From Caldilineaceae bacterium (GTDB lineage Bacteria; Chloroflexota; Anaerolineae; Caldilineales; Caldilineaceae): a stretch of DNA of 25,578 bases. The translations under genes were made by a program, and so were the position numbers. Location of the stretch: positions 1 through 25,578 of the forward strand of contig JAPKMW010000134.1 in assembly GCA_026645575.1 (NCBI GenBank). The letters run 5' to 3'. Shown one piece after another: positions 6,583 through 13,930 of the stretch. The notes under the pieces are model-generated. The model did not search any database. It saw only the letters and a list, made by a program, of their open reading frames with translations, and was not told the DNA's origin. Within the stretch, counting starts at the first letter, position 1. The number at the start of each line of letters is the position of its first letter.

Positions 6583-7425
6583 TTAATCATTCACCGGTCG
6601 CGACGGGTTCGCCCAGTGACCGCTAGGATCGCTGCCACTCACAATCACCCCTTTGCCATTCCAGTCCATGTAAGCCCGCACATCAGCCGCGCAATAGCGT
6701 AGCGTCAAGCCACAACGGCGGCGATCTGAGTCATTGGCTTCCGAGCCATGCAAGAGGAGATCGCTGTGCAGCGAGATTTCACCGGCCTGCAAGACATCAT
6801 CGACCGGGTCGCCAAATTGGTCGGCGTTATCAACCGTTTGGTTGAGGACATTGTTTTCCGCTTCTTCGCTCAGGTGATAAGTGAGATGGCCGTAATGGTG
6901 CGAGCCGGGGACAAAGCGCATACAAGCATTTTCCACATCGGCGTCATCAATCGCCAGCCAGACGGTGACGGTCTTGGAAGGGGTCATGGGCCAAAAGCTG
7001 GCGTCCTGGTGCCAGGAGACGCGCTTGCCGTCGTGGGGCATCTTGCAAAAATAGTGCGACCCCCAGCCCACCACATTGTCGCCTAGAATGTCCTTCACAT
7101 AAGCCACAATGCGCGGATGGGTGAGCAAGTCATAGACCTTGCCGTAGCTCAGGTGGGCAGTGCTAATTGAGTAGCTGTTGCCTCCTTTGGCGATCACTTT
7201 CGCCAGCAAGTCATCAAAATAGCGGCGCTGCTCGGTGATCTCTTCCAGGCTAAAGACGCGCAACCCCTTGACATAGCCGTCCCGGTTATAGGCGGCGATC
7301 TGTTCTTTTGTCAACACTTTGGGCTGTGTCACCGTGCTGGGGTGAAATTTGAGGTCACGCGGCACATCCGTGACCTGTTGGATGTTGGGGATGGTCTGAA
7401 AGGTTTTAACCTCTGGCATCATCAT
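6583..7425 (-). CDS. Phytanoyl-CoA dioxygenase (PhyH) family Fe(II)/2-oxoglutarate oxygenase
   Basis: The 280-residue protein has the facial triad of non-haem Fe(II)/2-oxoglutarate oxygenases: H129 and D131 in VSWHQDASFW, and H216 in LLLHGSEAND. Arginines at 225-227 follow, one of which probably holds the 2-oxoglutarate carboxylate. FVPGSHHYGH (161-170) is typical of PhyH. The start is chosen at the first of three consecutive ATGs (7425), behind AGGAGAAGAACC. Members hydroxylate small molecules, and the substrate cannot be read from sequence. It lies in a same-strand catabolic block with a second PhyH protein (11007-11846), which is only distantly similar. Confidence 0.88.
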   Translation of the reverse strand: MMMPEVKTFQTIPNIQQVTDVPRDLKFHPSTVTQPKVLTKEQIAAYNRDGYVKGLRVFSLEEITEQRRYFDDLLAKVIAKGGNSYSISTAHLSYGKVYDLLTHPRIVAYVKDILGDNVVGWGSHYFCKMPHDGKRVSWHQDASFWPMTPSKTVTVWLAIDDADVENACMRFVPGSHHYGHLTYHLSEEAENNVLNQTVDNADQFGDPVDDVLQAGEISLHSDLLLHGSEANDSDRRRCGLTLRYCAADVRAYMDWNGKGVIVSGSDPSGHWANPSRPVND

Positions 7426-7483
7426 GGTTCTTCTCCTAGATCAATTGATGAGCGAAAAGCATAACAAACAAGATTACTTGAAG

Positions 7484-7541
7484 TAAACACAGATAGGAAG
7501 AAGCACTGTTTTTTATCCCTGCTTCTCCCTATCTGTGTTTA
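7484..7541. repeat. Hairpin between the PhyH and DUF169 genes
   Basis: The 14-base arms are perfect: TAAACACAGATAGG (7484-7497) and CCTATCTGTGTTTA (7528-7541). Pairing continues inward with AGAAGCA against TGCTTCT. The loop includes a T6 run. It may act as a terminator or transcript-stabilising element; the sequence differs from the other hairpins of this block. Confidence 0.7.
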
Positions 7542-7553
7542 TAGCTGTGATGG

Positions 7554-8309
7554 TCAATTACTCAGACGCGCCAGTGATTCGCCATAGGTCGGCGTTTGCC
7601 CGGCGGCGACATCCTGGCGGCGCAGGGTGTGAAAGGTGGTCAACAAATCGTTGGCCTTCGCCAGCTTTTCCACCTTTTCCACATAGGATGCCAGTTGGGC
7701 GCCAGGCAAGGCCCAGAGGGCAATATCATCGGTCAGGGCATCGAGGTAGGCCCGTGCGCCACAGCAGCCGAGGCTCAACGCGGCGCGCCCGCTGTTGGCA
7801 ACTTGCGGGATGACGGCGCAGGCCGGTCGCCCCAGCGCCGGAGGAATACCCATCTCCACTTGCTGGATCGCCTCGGCAATGATCAATCCCTGACTGGCTT
7901 GGGCAAAGAGTAACACCACATCGGGCGGCAGCGGCGTCTCGGCCAGCGGCGCGTAGACGACTTGTTTGGTCGAACGGTTCAGCACCGGCACGAGCGCAAT
8001 GTCTTCGTTGCGGGCATATTCCAAATTTGCCATCACCTTGAGAACGTCGCCTAGTTCTGAGCCATAGGCAGGGGAAGCGCCGGCCATATTATGGGTGTAG
8101 ACGCCAACCGCACACAGTTCATGATCTTTGGTTGTCGTGACGAATGGCCCACTGGCCGCCTGTTCCCAAAAAACGCAGCCGGCGGGCTGTTGGGTGGTCG
8201 GTGTCGGCAAACCGGCAGGGGCTTGATCCGTAAAGACAACGGCAATGGGCGGCAAGGCCAGGTTTAGGGAGCCTTGTAGGGTCTGGGCAAGGGTTGCGTA
8301 GTTGGTCAT
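7554..8309 (-). CDS. DUF169-family protein
   Basis: This 251-residue cytoplasmic protein has the conserved cysteine pattern of DUF169 (COG2043). It shows GCVFWEQAASG (C45), then HELCAVGVYTHN (C66), then SLGCCGARAYLD near residues 179-190 with vicinal C182-C183. The function of the family is not established; the conserved cysteines suggest metal or cofactor binding, but that is inference. The start has GGAG about ten bases upstream. Its position between an oxygenase and a sulfatase on the same strand is the only contextual clue. Confidence 0.8.
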   Translation of the reverse strand: MTNYATLAQTLQGSLNLALPPIAVVFTDQAPAGLPTPTTQQPAGCVFWEQAASGPFVTTTKDHELCAVGVYTHNMAGASPAYGSELGDVLKVMANLEYARNEDIALVPVLNRSTKQVVYAPLAETPLPPDVVLLFAQASQGLIIAEAIQQVEMGIPPALGRPACAVIPQVANSGRAALSLGCCGARAYLDALTDDIALWALPGAQLASYVEKVEKLAKANDLLTTFHTLRRQDVAAGQTPTYGESLARLSN

Positions 8310-8343
8310 GAATGTTTCACTCCGTGAATGATTAAGCGACTGG

Positions 8344-8397
8344 GTGATTAGGTGACTAGGTGATTATAACGACCCAATCACCGAATCGCCTAATCAC
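8344..8397. repeat. Hairpin between the DUF169 and sulfatase genes
   Basis: Arms of 22 bases (8344-8365 and 8376-8397) match at 19 positions around a ten-base loop. The left arm is GTGATTAGGTGACTAGGTGATT with its internal near-repeats of GTGATTAG. It lies 12 bases beyond the end of the sulfatase gene and 35 bases upstream of DUF169, so it could be a terminator or a mobile palindrome. Confidence 0.7.
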
Positions 8398-8408
8398 TAA
8401 CCGTCATC

Positions 8409-9758
8409 TCAAATTTCCGGCAGGACAAAGTGATCCCCTGTTTCGGTGATCCAGCCGGCCAATCGCTCTTGCAAGCGCTGGCGTTCACGAGCAAAGGCGC
8501 GATTGTGGGCCAGGTTGCGTAATTCATAAGGGTCTTCATTGAGGTTAAAGAGCAGCCAGGGTTGCCCCTCCAGCACAACATATTTCCACCCATCCCGCGT
8601 CACCAGGCCACGCCACGGGCGATCGGTGCTATGGGCATGGCCGGTGGGGATGACCAGTTGCAGAAAAGCGGAATCAGGTTCATTCACCACCGTTTTGTTA
8701 TGGAGGCGATAGCCGGAGTAATCGGCGCCGGCCATCCAATCTGGTTTGTCGATGCCGCAGAGACCCAAGCTGGTCGGGCCAATGTCTACATGGTTAATCG
8801 GCACGGGGAGATAGCCGCTGCGGTTGGCATAGCGCGGCACATGGCCGCCGATAATAAACGGGACACGGATCGACTCTTCCCAGGGCGACGTTTTGCGAAA
8901 TTGGCCGTGGGAGCCATGCATATCGCCGTGGTCGGAGAAGAAGATGATATGGGTATTGTGGGCCAGACCAGTTTCGGCCAACGCTGTGCGAATGCGGCCC
9001 AAGTTCCAGTCCAGATTTTCGATCATGGCGTAGTAGCCGGCCAACTCACGCCGCGCCGTCAATTCGACGGCAGGAATGGCCGGTACATTGGCGCGCAATT
9101 GCAAAGCGGCCGGCGAGTGGCGCCGCATCCACTCCTCCGGTGCGGCATAGGGATCATGGGGCGGCTGGACGGAGAGGACGCCGAAGAAGGGCTGTGCTTC
9201 GTCGCCAGCAGACGGTTGCGCACGCTGTTTAAGATAAGCGATAAAGCGATCGGTCAGGGCATCGGTCTCGTAACCGGGTAAGCGATAGTGAAAGGCATCG
9301 TCACCGGCGCCGCCATGCACCCAACAATCCCATTGACTGTTATTGTTTTCATAACCTACCCACTCATCAAAGCCGCCGCGCCGTTCAGGGGGAATGATGT
9401 GCATGGCGGCGCGACCGGCGCGCTCCTTAAAGCCATCAACATGCCACTTGCCAAAGTAGGCGGTATGATAGCCGGCGGCTTTGAACGCAGTGGCAATAGT
9501 CGGCATCTCCGGCGGCAGTTGGTATTCATGCCCTGGCACCGCCTGGTGTGGATAACGGCCACTGAGGAGCGACCCGCGGTAAGGGCAGCAGAGTGGACAA
9601 CCAGCCACGGCGCCGGTAAAGGCCAACCCCTCCTGCGCCAGCCGGTCGATGTTGGGCGTATGGACGTTGGGATCGCCCATATAGCCGGTGGCTTGGGCGC
9701 GCATCTGGTCGCCAAAGATCCAAATGAGATTGGGGCGGGGGTCGGGTTGTGTTGACAT
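8409..9758 (-). CDS. Type I sulfatase (formylglycine-dependent)
   Basis: This 449-residue sulfatase has the maturation signature CCPYRGSLLSGRYP. C57 in the C-x-P-x-R core would be converted to formylglycine, with R61 stabilising it. It begins PNLIWIFGDQ with D17 as a metal ligand. FGKWHVDG and FFSDHGDMHGSHGQF supply the remaining metal and sulfate-binding residues expected of the family. There is no signal peptide, so it is probably cytoplasmic and would act on imported sulfate esters. The ATG at 9758 follows AAAGGG at suitable spacing; an upstream in-frame extension to 9794 lies in repeat DNA. No formylglycine-generating enzyme lies in the window. Phosphonate monoester hydrolases share the fold, so sulfate ester specificity is likely but not certain. 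Confidence 0.88.
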   Translation of the reverse strand: MSTQPDPRPNLIWIFGDQMRAQATGYMGDPNVHTPNIDRLAQEGLAFTGAVAGCPLCCPYRGSLLSGRYPHQAVPGHEYQLPPEMPTIATAFKAAGYHTAYFGKWHVDGFKERAGRAAMHIIPPERRGGFDEWVGYENNNSQWDCWVHGGAGDDAFHYRLPGYETDALTDRFIAYLKQRAQPSAGDEAQPFFGVLSVQPPHDPYAAPEEWMRRHSPAALQLRANVPAIPAVELTARRELAGYYAMIENLDWNLGRIRTALAETGLAHNTHIIFFSDHGDMHGSHGQFRKTSPWEESIRVPFIIGGHVPRYANRSGYLPVPINHVDIGPTSLGLCGIDKPDWMAGADYSGYRLHNKTVVNEPDSAFLQLVIPTGHAHSTDRPWRGLVTRDGWKYVVLEGQPWLLFNLNEDPYELRNLAHNRAFARERQRLQERLAGWITETGDHFVLPEI

Positions 9759-9779
9759 GTTCTGCCCTTTCAGTGCAAT

Positions 9780-9845
9780 TTCAGTAGACCGCAACGCTAT
9801 CGAGCCTGACTTTGGACTCAGGACTTAGGACTGCGGACTACTGAA
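9780..9845. repeat. Inverted repeat containing the shared CAGTAGACCGCAACGCT motif
   Basis: TTCAGTAGACCGCA (9780-9793) pairs with TGCGGACTACTGAA (9832-9845) at 13 of 14 positions. The 17 bases at 9782-9798 recur exactly at 17951-17967, at the edge of another palindrome, so both belong to one dispersed repeat family. It occupies the leader between the Gfo/Idh/MocA stop and the sulfatase start. Confidence 0.65.
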
Positions 9846-9889
9846 TTTAGGGTGGTATGTGAACGGCCCCCCTGTGACCATAGCTTGTC

Positions 9890-10948
9890 TTAAAATTCAT
9901 TGTTCACCATCACCGGTCGCCCTGTACGCGCCGACTCAATGGCGGCGGCCAAGGTGGCGACCACGCGCGCCCCATCCACCACCGAAGTCAGCGGTTGTGC
10001 CTGCCCCTGGATACAATCGAGAAAATGGGTGCATTGTTCGGCCCAATGATGGACCTGACGGGTGTTGTGGACACGCGGTTTGTAATCTTTGAACTGTTCT
10101 TTCCAGTCATAGACCACTTCCGTGCGATGTTCTTCCCGGTTATTGCGATAGAAGCGACCACCCCAGATCGTGCCTTCCGTGCCATATAGCACCAGATGCC
10201 CGCCGCTGGGCGCATAGCCCCGGTTGCCCGACGCCGCAATCAGTTTGCCCACGGCGCCATTGGCAAACTTCATAGAAACCACATAGCAATCATTGAGCGG
10301 CAGTTGCGGTTCGGCTTTGTGATTGGCAAAAGCGAAAACCTCGGTCACGGTGGTTTGCATGGCCCATAGCATCAGGCCCAGCGGATGGCAACCGCCGCCA
10401 AGCAAAATATCCTGTGGCGCGCCGCCCTCGGTGCGCCAGGGGGTATAGCTGCTGGGGCCATAGAAAGGGCGCATATCGGAGATATAATCGCCTTCGGCTA
10501 GCCAGACCTCGCCCAGTTCGCCGGTGCGATAGGCCGTCGCCATCGCCTGATAGTCGGGTCGGAAATGGTAGACGTGGCCGCCCAGAAAGACCAAACCCGT
10601 TGTCCGCACATCTTCTACTAGTCGCGCTGCGTCTTCACGGGTCGTGGTCATCGGTTTCTCACAAAGCACATGTTTGCCCGCTTGTAGCGCGGCATGACCA
10701 TGTTCGCCATGTAGATGATCGGGGGAACAGATCGAAACCGCTTGAATATCGTCACGTTGTAAAAACGCATCAAGTGAGGTGTACGTGTGAGCCACCCCCA
10801 AGCGCTGCGCCTGTTCGCCCATCTTGGCTTCATCCACATCATAAAGTGCCACCACCGCACAGCGCGGGTCGGCCTGATAGCCGCAAATATGGCCCTCGGC
10901 GGAGATGCCACCGCCACCGATAATGCCGATGCCTATCTTGTCGATCAT
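9890..10948 (-). CDS. Gfo/Idh/MocA-family oxidoreductase
   Basis: This 352-residue NAD(P)-dependent dehydrogenase has an N-terminal Rossmann fold with GIGIIGGGGISAEGHI (residues 5-21). The hallmark is GKHVLCEKPM (E97-K98-P99), where the lysine is catalytic. The C-terminal substrate domain contains ILLGGGCHPLGLML (H188). Family members oxidise sugars, inositols or amino sugars. Together with the ThuA, sulfatase and PhyH genes on the same strand it suggests breakdown of a modified carbohydrate. The start at ATG 10948 is supported by homology of the Rossmann strand; a longer frame upstream has no family similarity. Confidence 0.88.
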   Translation of the reverse strand: MIDKIGIGIIGGGGISAEGHICGYQADPRCAVVALYDVDEAKMGEQAQRLGVAHTYTSLDAFLQRDDIQAVSICSPDHLHGEHGHAALQAGKHVLCEKPMTTTREDAARLVEDVRTTGLVFLGGHVYHFRPDYQAMATAYRTGELGEVWLAEGDYISDMRPFYGPSSYTPWRTEGGAPQDILLGGGCHPLGLMLWAMQTTVTEVFAFANHKAEPQLPLNDCYVVSMKFANGAVGKLIAASGNRGYAPSGGHLVLYGTEGTIWGGRFYRNNREEHRTEVVYDWKEQFKDYKPRVHNTRQVHHWAEQCTHFLDCIQGQAQPLTSVVDGARVVATLAAAIESARTGRPVMVNNEF

Positions 10949-10966
10949 GGGATCTTCATTTCCTTT

Positions 10967-11005
10967 TATAGTCACCGTAGAAAGAGAGAAGATAGCGGTA
11001 CTATA
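10967..11005 (-). terminator. Stem-loop after the second PhyH gene
   Basis: On the minus strand TATAGTACCGC (11005-10995) pairs with CGGTGACTATA (10977-10967) with one bulged base. It sits two bases after the PhyH stop and just before the Gfo/Idh/MocA ribosome site. There is no T-tract beyond a short TTTT-complement, so it may modulate rather than end transcription. Confidence 0.35.
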
Positions 11006-11006
11006 T

Positions 11007-11846
11007 TCAATTGCCCTGGCGTAAATATTGACCGGGAAGCCGTGTGCGTTCATAGACGGCATTGGGATCGCTCTGCAATTCCGCCGGCAATTCGCCCTCC
11101 CACCAGGAGGGTACGTTGGGAAAGGGAAACACATCCCACCAAGCCAGCACCAGTGTACGGCGCTGTTGGCTGCGGTTGGGCCAGGCGGCATGCAGCACCC
11201 GTGCATCGGCAATCACCAGATCGCCGGCCTTAACCGCCAGATCGACCTCGTCGGGGTGGACTTGAAAGGCGGGATGGGATTCGTCGCTGGCCTGGATCTC
11301 AGCGCCGTGGGCGGCGGGGAGAACATCATGGAGAGGAATCCGCTTCAGGTGAGTGCCGGGGATGGCGCGCAGACAGCCGTTTTCGCGCGTGGTGTCCACC
11401 ATATAGTAAGAGAGAAATACCTTCGTCGGCCAGGGCAGCGCCGATTTGGGGTGGTTCCAATCCATGTTGTCTTGATGCCAGTAAAGCGCCGGTCCACCAG
11501 ACGGCTTGCTAAGGACAATGATGCTGCCACCGGGGGTTAAGCCTTCCAAGCCTAATGCCTCTCCTGCCGCCAGCGCCGCGGGCAACGCCAATAATTCATC
11601 AACCAGGGGATGATGATAGCGGTTCTCATCTTTGCGTACAGACCAGGCGGCTTCGGACTGGATGTGAAAATCACTCCCCTGGTAGCGATAACGGGGGTCA
11701 ACGGCATGGGTGTCGAGAAACTCATCGCTGAAGCGGCGCACCCGTTCCAACAGATCCCCGTGGAGAATGCCCGGCACGACACAATAGCCGTTGCGCAATA
11801 ACTGCTGCCGTTTTGCCAACGCGTCAAGAGCCGATAAGGTCGTCAT
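11007..11846 (-). CDS. Phytanoyl-CoA dioxygenase (PhyH) family oxygenase, second copy
   Basis: The 279-residue protein has the iron ligands H124 and D126 in LYWHQDNMDW and H219 in ARVLHAAWPN. Arginines at 229-230 are candidates for 2-oxoglutarate binding, and AIPGTHLKRI is the PhyH 'PGSH'-type motif. The ATG at 11846 is nine bases after AAAAAGGA. A TTG three codons upstream is too close to that site to be the start. The gene begins 15 bases after the stop of the small secreted protein gene, so the two are probably co-transcribed. Like the other PhyH in this block, its substrate is unknown. WW-rich segments near the C-terminus (DVFPFPNVPSWWEGELP) may help define a substrate subfamily. Confidence 0.88.
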   Translation of the reverse strand: MTTLSALDALAKRQQLLRNGYCVVPGILHGDLLERVRRFSDEFLDTHAVDPRYRYQGSDFHIQSEAAWSVRKDENRYHHPLVDELLALPAALAAGEALGLEGLTPGGSIIVLSKPSGGPALYWHQDNMDWNHPKSALPWPTKVFLSYYMVDTTRENGCLRAIPGTHLKRIPLHDVLPAAHGAEIQASDESHPAFQVHPDEVDLAVKAGDLVIADARVLHAAWPNRSQQRRTLVLAWWDVFPFPNVPSWWEGELPAELQSDPNAVYERTRLPGQYLRQGN

Positions 11847-11861
11847 GGTTGTCAATCCTTT

Positions 11862-12296
11862 TTATGAGGGTGCGATCACTTGAAAGGTTCCGGTCACATC
11901 CGCATCTGCAATCGACTGTCCCGGAATGGTGCTATGGTTGCCGCAATTGCAACTTTGCGCCGAAACACGAAAGGTCACGGTTCCCGTCCCTGCATCTGCC
12001 GGTACGGTCCACGTAATGGCCCGACCATCACCTTGGATAGCATGGAGCGATTGTTCACGTTTCCCGTTGGGATAGGTGACAGCCAGCACAACCAGGGTCG
12101 CTGGTGTAGTTCTACCGATTAATTGGATTTGTAACGTCTGCGATGTGCCGGCTTGCACCTGTTGGGCGGACGCGGTCAAGGTGATGGCCGGCGCCTGGAA
12201 AAGCCGCGGCTGGTCGGCCAGGGTTGGCCCAACTGAGGCTTGAAGCAGAGCGCTACTCAAGACCAATAGGGGAAGCATCCGCCAAAGCTGCATCAT
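11862..12296 (-). CDS. Small secreted protein of unknown function
   Basis: This 144-residue protein starts with a signal peptide (MMQLWRMLPLLVLSSALLQA, then a likely cleavage near ADQ). The mature part is rich in Thr, Val and Ala with alternating hydrophobics (ITLTASAQQVQAG, TLVVLAVTYPNGK, ITWTVPADAGTGTVTFRV), like an immunoglobulin-type beta-sandwich. A short cysteine motif, SCNCGNHS, follows near the C-terminus. The ATG at 12296 lies just behind AAAGGGTAAACAG; a second ATG follows directly. I do not recognise a named family. It ends 15 bases before the PhyH start and could share its transcript. Confidence 0.65.
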   Translation of the reverse strand: MMQLWRMLPLLVLSSALLQASVGPTLADQPRLFQAPAITLTASAQQVQAGTSQTLQIQLIGRTTPATLVVLAVTYPNGKREQSLHAIQGDGRAITWTVPADAGTGTVTFRVSAQSCNCGNHSTIPGQSIADADVTGTFQVIAPS

Positions 12297-12635
12297 CTGT
12301 TTACCCTTTATTGCAGGCGCGATTATTGCTAGTGACAGCAAGCGATAGCGTCATCTTACCCTACTTGCCGCAATGGCGCAACCTTTTTTTAACAATCTTT
12401 TAGCGTAATTACTCAGCTCCTAGCCGGTCCGTGATCGGCGTCCCATACCGGCTAGGAGCTGAGTAATTACCTTTTAACAAAAATGGGATCATTCCTAAAT
12501 CATTGTGCCATCAAGTAGAGTCAATCCAGTAGTTGGTAACATATAGGGTTTACACAGAAGCTCAGACCTTATGAATTTACACAACCAAAGCCGGTAAGGG
12601 CGGCCCCTGGCGGCAAATTCGCCCTGCGCAAGTCC
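12297..12635. other. Gene-free stretch with a long palindrome
   Basis: The stretch contains the leader of the small secreted protein gene and the perfect hairpin at 12405-12470. Beyond that, AT-rich sequence leads to the stop of the unknown protein at 12636. No RNA gene or convincing short coding frame was seen. Confidence 0.6.
12405..12470. repeat. Perfect 24-bp-arm palindrome with a GTCCGTGA loop
   Basis: The left arm, 12405-12428 (begins GTAATTACTCAGCTCC), and right arm, 12447-12470 (ends CTGAGTAATTAC), are exact complements. The 18-base loop includes CCGTGATCGGCG. It shares GGTCCGTGA, GGCTAGGAG and CTGAGTA-type blocks with the palindromes near 17950-18049 and 24722-24767. T-runs flank it on both sides. 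It resembles a REP or MITE-like element and may double as a terminator. Confidence 0.8.
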
Positions 12636-13343
12636 CTACAACAGGGCAATCTGGGGGCTGGGGCGCTTCATCCCAAAGCGGTCCAGTTCACGGCGGGCCA
12701 GGTGTGCGCTCGATTCAAAGAAGCCGTAGGTGCGGCGCAGTGCGCCATAGCGCTGATTTAACAAGCCTTGCAGATCGCCACCCATCAGTCGCCAGACCAT
12801 CTGCTCCAGTTCTTCAATACGCGAGAGCATAGCGCCTGGCGAATTGGGAGCCGGAATATCGCAATAGGTGGGAGGGTCGTTATAGCTATAGGGGAAGGTG
12901 ACTTGTTCGGCGGGTAGCTTTGGCAAGTATCCCAAGGCGGTGGCAGCCATGCCAAAAGCCAACAGTTGTTGACGCGCCTCATCAGCCGGGGAGAGGGTTG
13001 CATTTTGGTCAGCCGTTGATTCCTGGCCCATCTCAATGCCTAGCTCGCGACTAAAGGCATTCCAATCCACCAAGACCTGTTCCAGGAGAAACCGTAGCTC
13101 CGCCTTTTGGTCGAGTTGGGCAGTACGCACACTAAGCACAAAGCCCTCGCGCACTTGGGACAGGTAATCACGTGCTTGTTGTAGAATCAACTGCTCAATC
13201 TTTTCCAATCCACTTTTGGAGTGACGGCCCGGCGTGCGCCCCAGTTCCGTGCCATATTGTAACCCAAGCGCCAACAACTGCGTAACCGTTTCCGCCAACT
13301 CACCTACACTAGCAAACTTATAGACACCCGAAGCTTCGTTCAT
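12636..13343 (-). CDS. Protein of unknown function
   Basis: This 235-residue soluble protein is predicted largely helical and is not assigned to a family. GGAGG precedes the ATG at 13343 by four bases; the frame stays open for 65 codons further upstream, but that part lies in hairpin repeat DNA. Visible features are an N-terminal helical half (TVTQLLALGLQYGTELGRTPGRHSK) and a middle rich in Gln and Glu. A Pro/Tyr-rich link (TFPYSYNDPPTYCDIPAPN) is followed by a short heptad-like helix (MLSRIEELEQMVWRLM) and a basic C-terminus (ARRELDRFGMKRPSP). There is no signal peptide, membrane segment or cysteine cluster. It appears to be monocistronic. Confidence 0.65.
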   Translation of the reverse strand: MNEASGVYKFASVGELAETVTQLLALGLQYGTELGRTPGRHSKSGLEKIEQLILQQARDYLSQVREGFVLSVRTAQLDQKAELRFLLEQVLVDWNAFSRELGIEMGQESTADQNATLSPADEARQQLLAFGMAATALGYLPKLPAEQVTFPYSYNDPPTYCDIPAPNSPGAMLSRIEELEQMVWRLMGGDLQGLLNQRYGALRRTYGFFESSAHLARRELDRFGMKRPSPQIALL

Positions 13344-13378
13344 GGAACCTCCACAAGCCAGTGACAAAGGAACAGACG

Positions 13379-13400
13379 TTAGACATGAATTAGACATGAA
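13379..13400. repeat. Direct duplication of 11 bases
   Basis: TTAGACATGAA occurs twice back to back (13379-13389 and 13390-13400), upstream of the unknown protein's ribosome site. Confidence 0.75.
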
Positions 13401-13404
13401 GATG

Positions 13405-13481
13405 GGGAGACAAGAAGAGCAGAAGATAGAGAGGAGAAGATAACAGTTAAAAGAGGTATGCGATTGTTCTTCTTGTCTCCC
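13405..13481. repeat. Hairpin upstream of the unknown protein gene
   Basis: GGGAGACAAGAAGA (13405-13418) is the exact complement of TCTTCTTGTCTCCC (13468-13481) across a 49-base A-rich loop. A further CTTCTTGTC at about 13485-13493 can also pair with the left arm. Confidence 0.65.
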
Positions 13482-13699
13482 TAGCTTCTTGTCTTTCCCA
13501 TCAGTGCGAAAGAGTGTTGTACATATCATTGTATCCATCTATCGATGGATGTAAAGTAACATGGTTTTACACAATTGAATGTACAAATTTCACAAACGCT
13601 ACTCAATTTGTCGGTATCGTGTTAATGCTTTGTATCTAAAACTTGCAAAAATTGGCTTCGGTTCCAGAAAAAAGTTGTGTGTTAGTCGGCCAGTCGCCC

Positions 13700-13725
13700 A
13701 GGGGCACCGGCAAGCGGATGCCCCT
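13700..13725. repeat. Small GGGGCA hairpin
   Basis: AGGGGCA (13700-13706) pairs with TGCCCCT (13719-13725) around CCGGCAAGCGGA. This looks like a fragment of a common dispersed GC-rich repeat. Confidence 0.5.
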
Positions 13726-13763
13726 ACAGAAATACCAAAGAACTTTGTTAACAGTGTAATAAG

Positions 13764-13835
13764 TATACTGACGAGCGCTAAGAAGTAACCCATTACTCAT
13801 GTAAAAAGTGTTACTTCTTAGCGCTCGCTAGTATA
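13764..13835. repeat. Palindrome with 26-base arms
   Basis: GAGCGCTAAGAAGTAAC (13773-13789) and GTTACTTCTTAGCGCTC (13810-13826) are exact complements. Outside them, TATACTGAC (13764-13772) pairs with GCTAGTATA (13827-13835), mismatched only near the junction. The loop is 20 bases. The right end flows directly into the tandem repeat at 13830-13871. Confidence 0.75.
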
Positions 13836-13871
13836 GCTTAGGGAGTATAGCTTAGGGAGTATAGCTTAGGG
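13830..13871. repeat. Three perfect tandem copies of a 14-base unit
   Basis: AGTATAGCTTAGGG is repeated at 13830-13843, 13844-13857 and 13858-13871 without mismatch. The first copy shares its AGTATA with the right arm of the adjoining palindrome. The 14-base period puts successive copies on different faces of the helix. Confidence 0.85.
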
Positions 13872-13930
13872 CAAACGGTCTGACTGCCTCACTGATTTAT
13901 CAGCTACTGATTACCATCCTGCGGTGCTAA

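Larger units (their letters stand above)
13344..13930. other. Repeat-rich gene-free region
   Basis: This stretch of nearly 590 bases contains a direct duplication of TTAGACATGAA (13379-13400), a GACAAGAAGA hairpin (13405-13481), a GGGGCA/TGCCCC hairpin (13700-13725), a larger palindrome (13764-13835) and a triple 14-base tandem repeat (13830-13871). A 69-codon open frame at 13579-13788 has biased, repeat-derived sequence and no ribosome site, so I do not call it a gene. Confidence 0.6.

Noticed and set aside
13579..13788. 69-codon plus-strand frame in the repeat-rich gap
   Set aside because: No ribosome site, the middle is translated from a GGGGCA hairpin repeat and the end from a palindrome arm, so it is not a credible gene.
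13830..13871. Three direct 14-base repeats considered as a CRISPR or iteron array
   Set aside because: The units are contiguous with no spacers, too short for CRISPR, and there is no replication protein gene or cas gene in the window.
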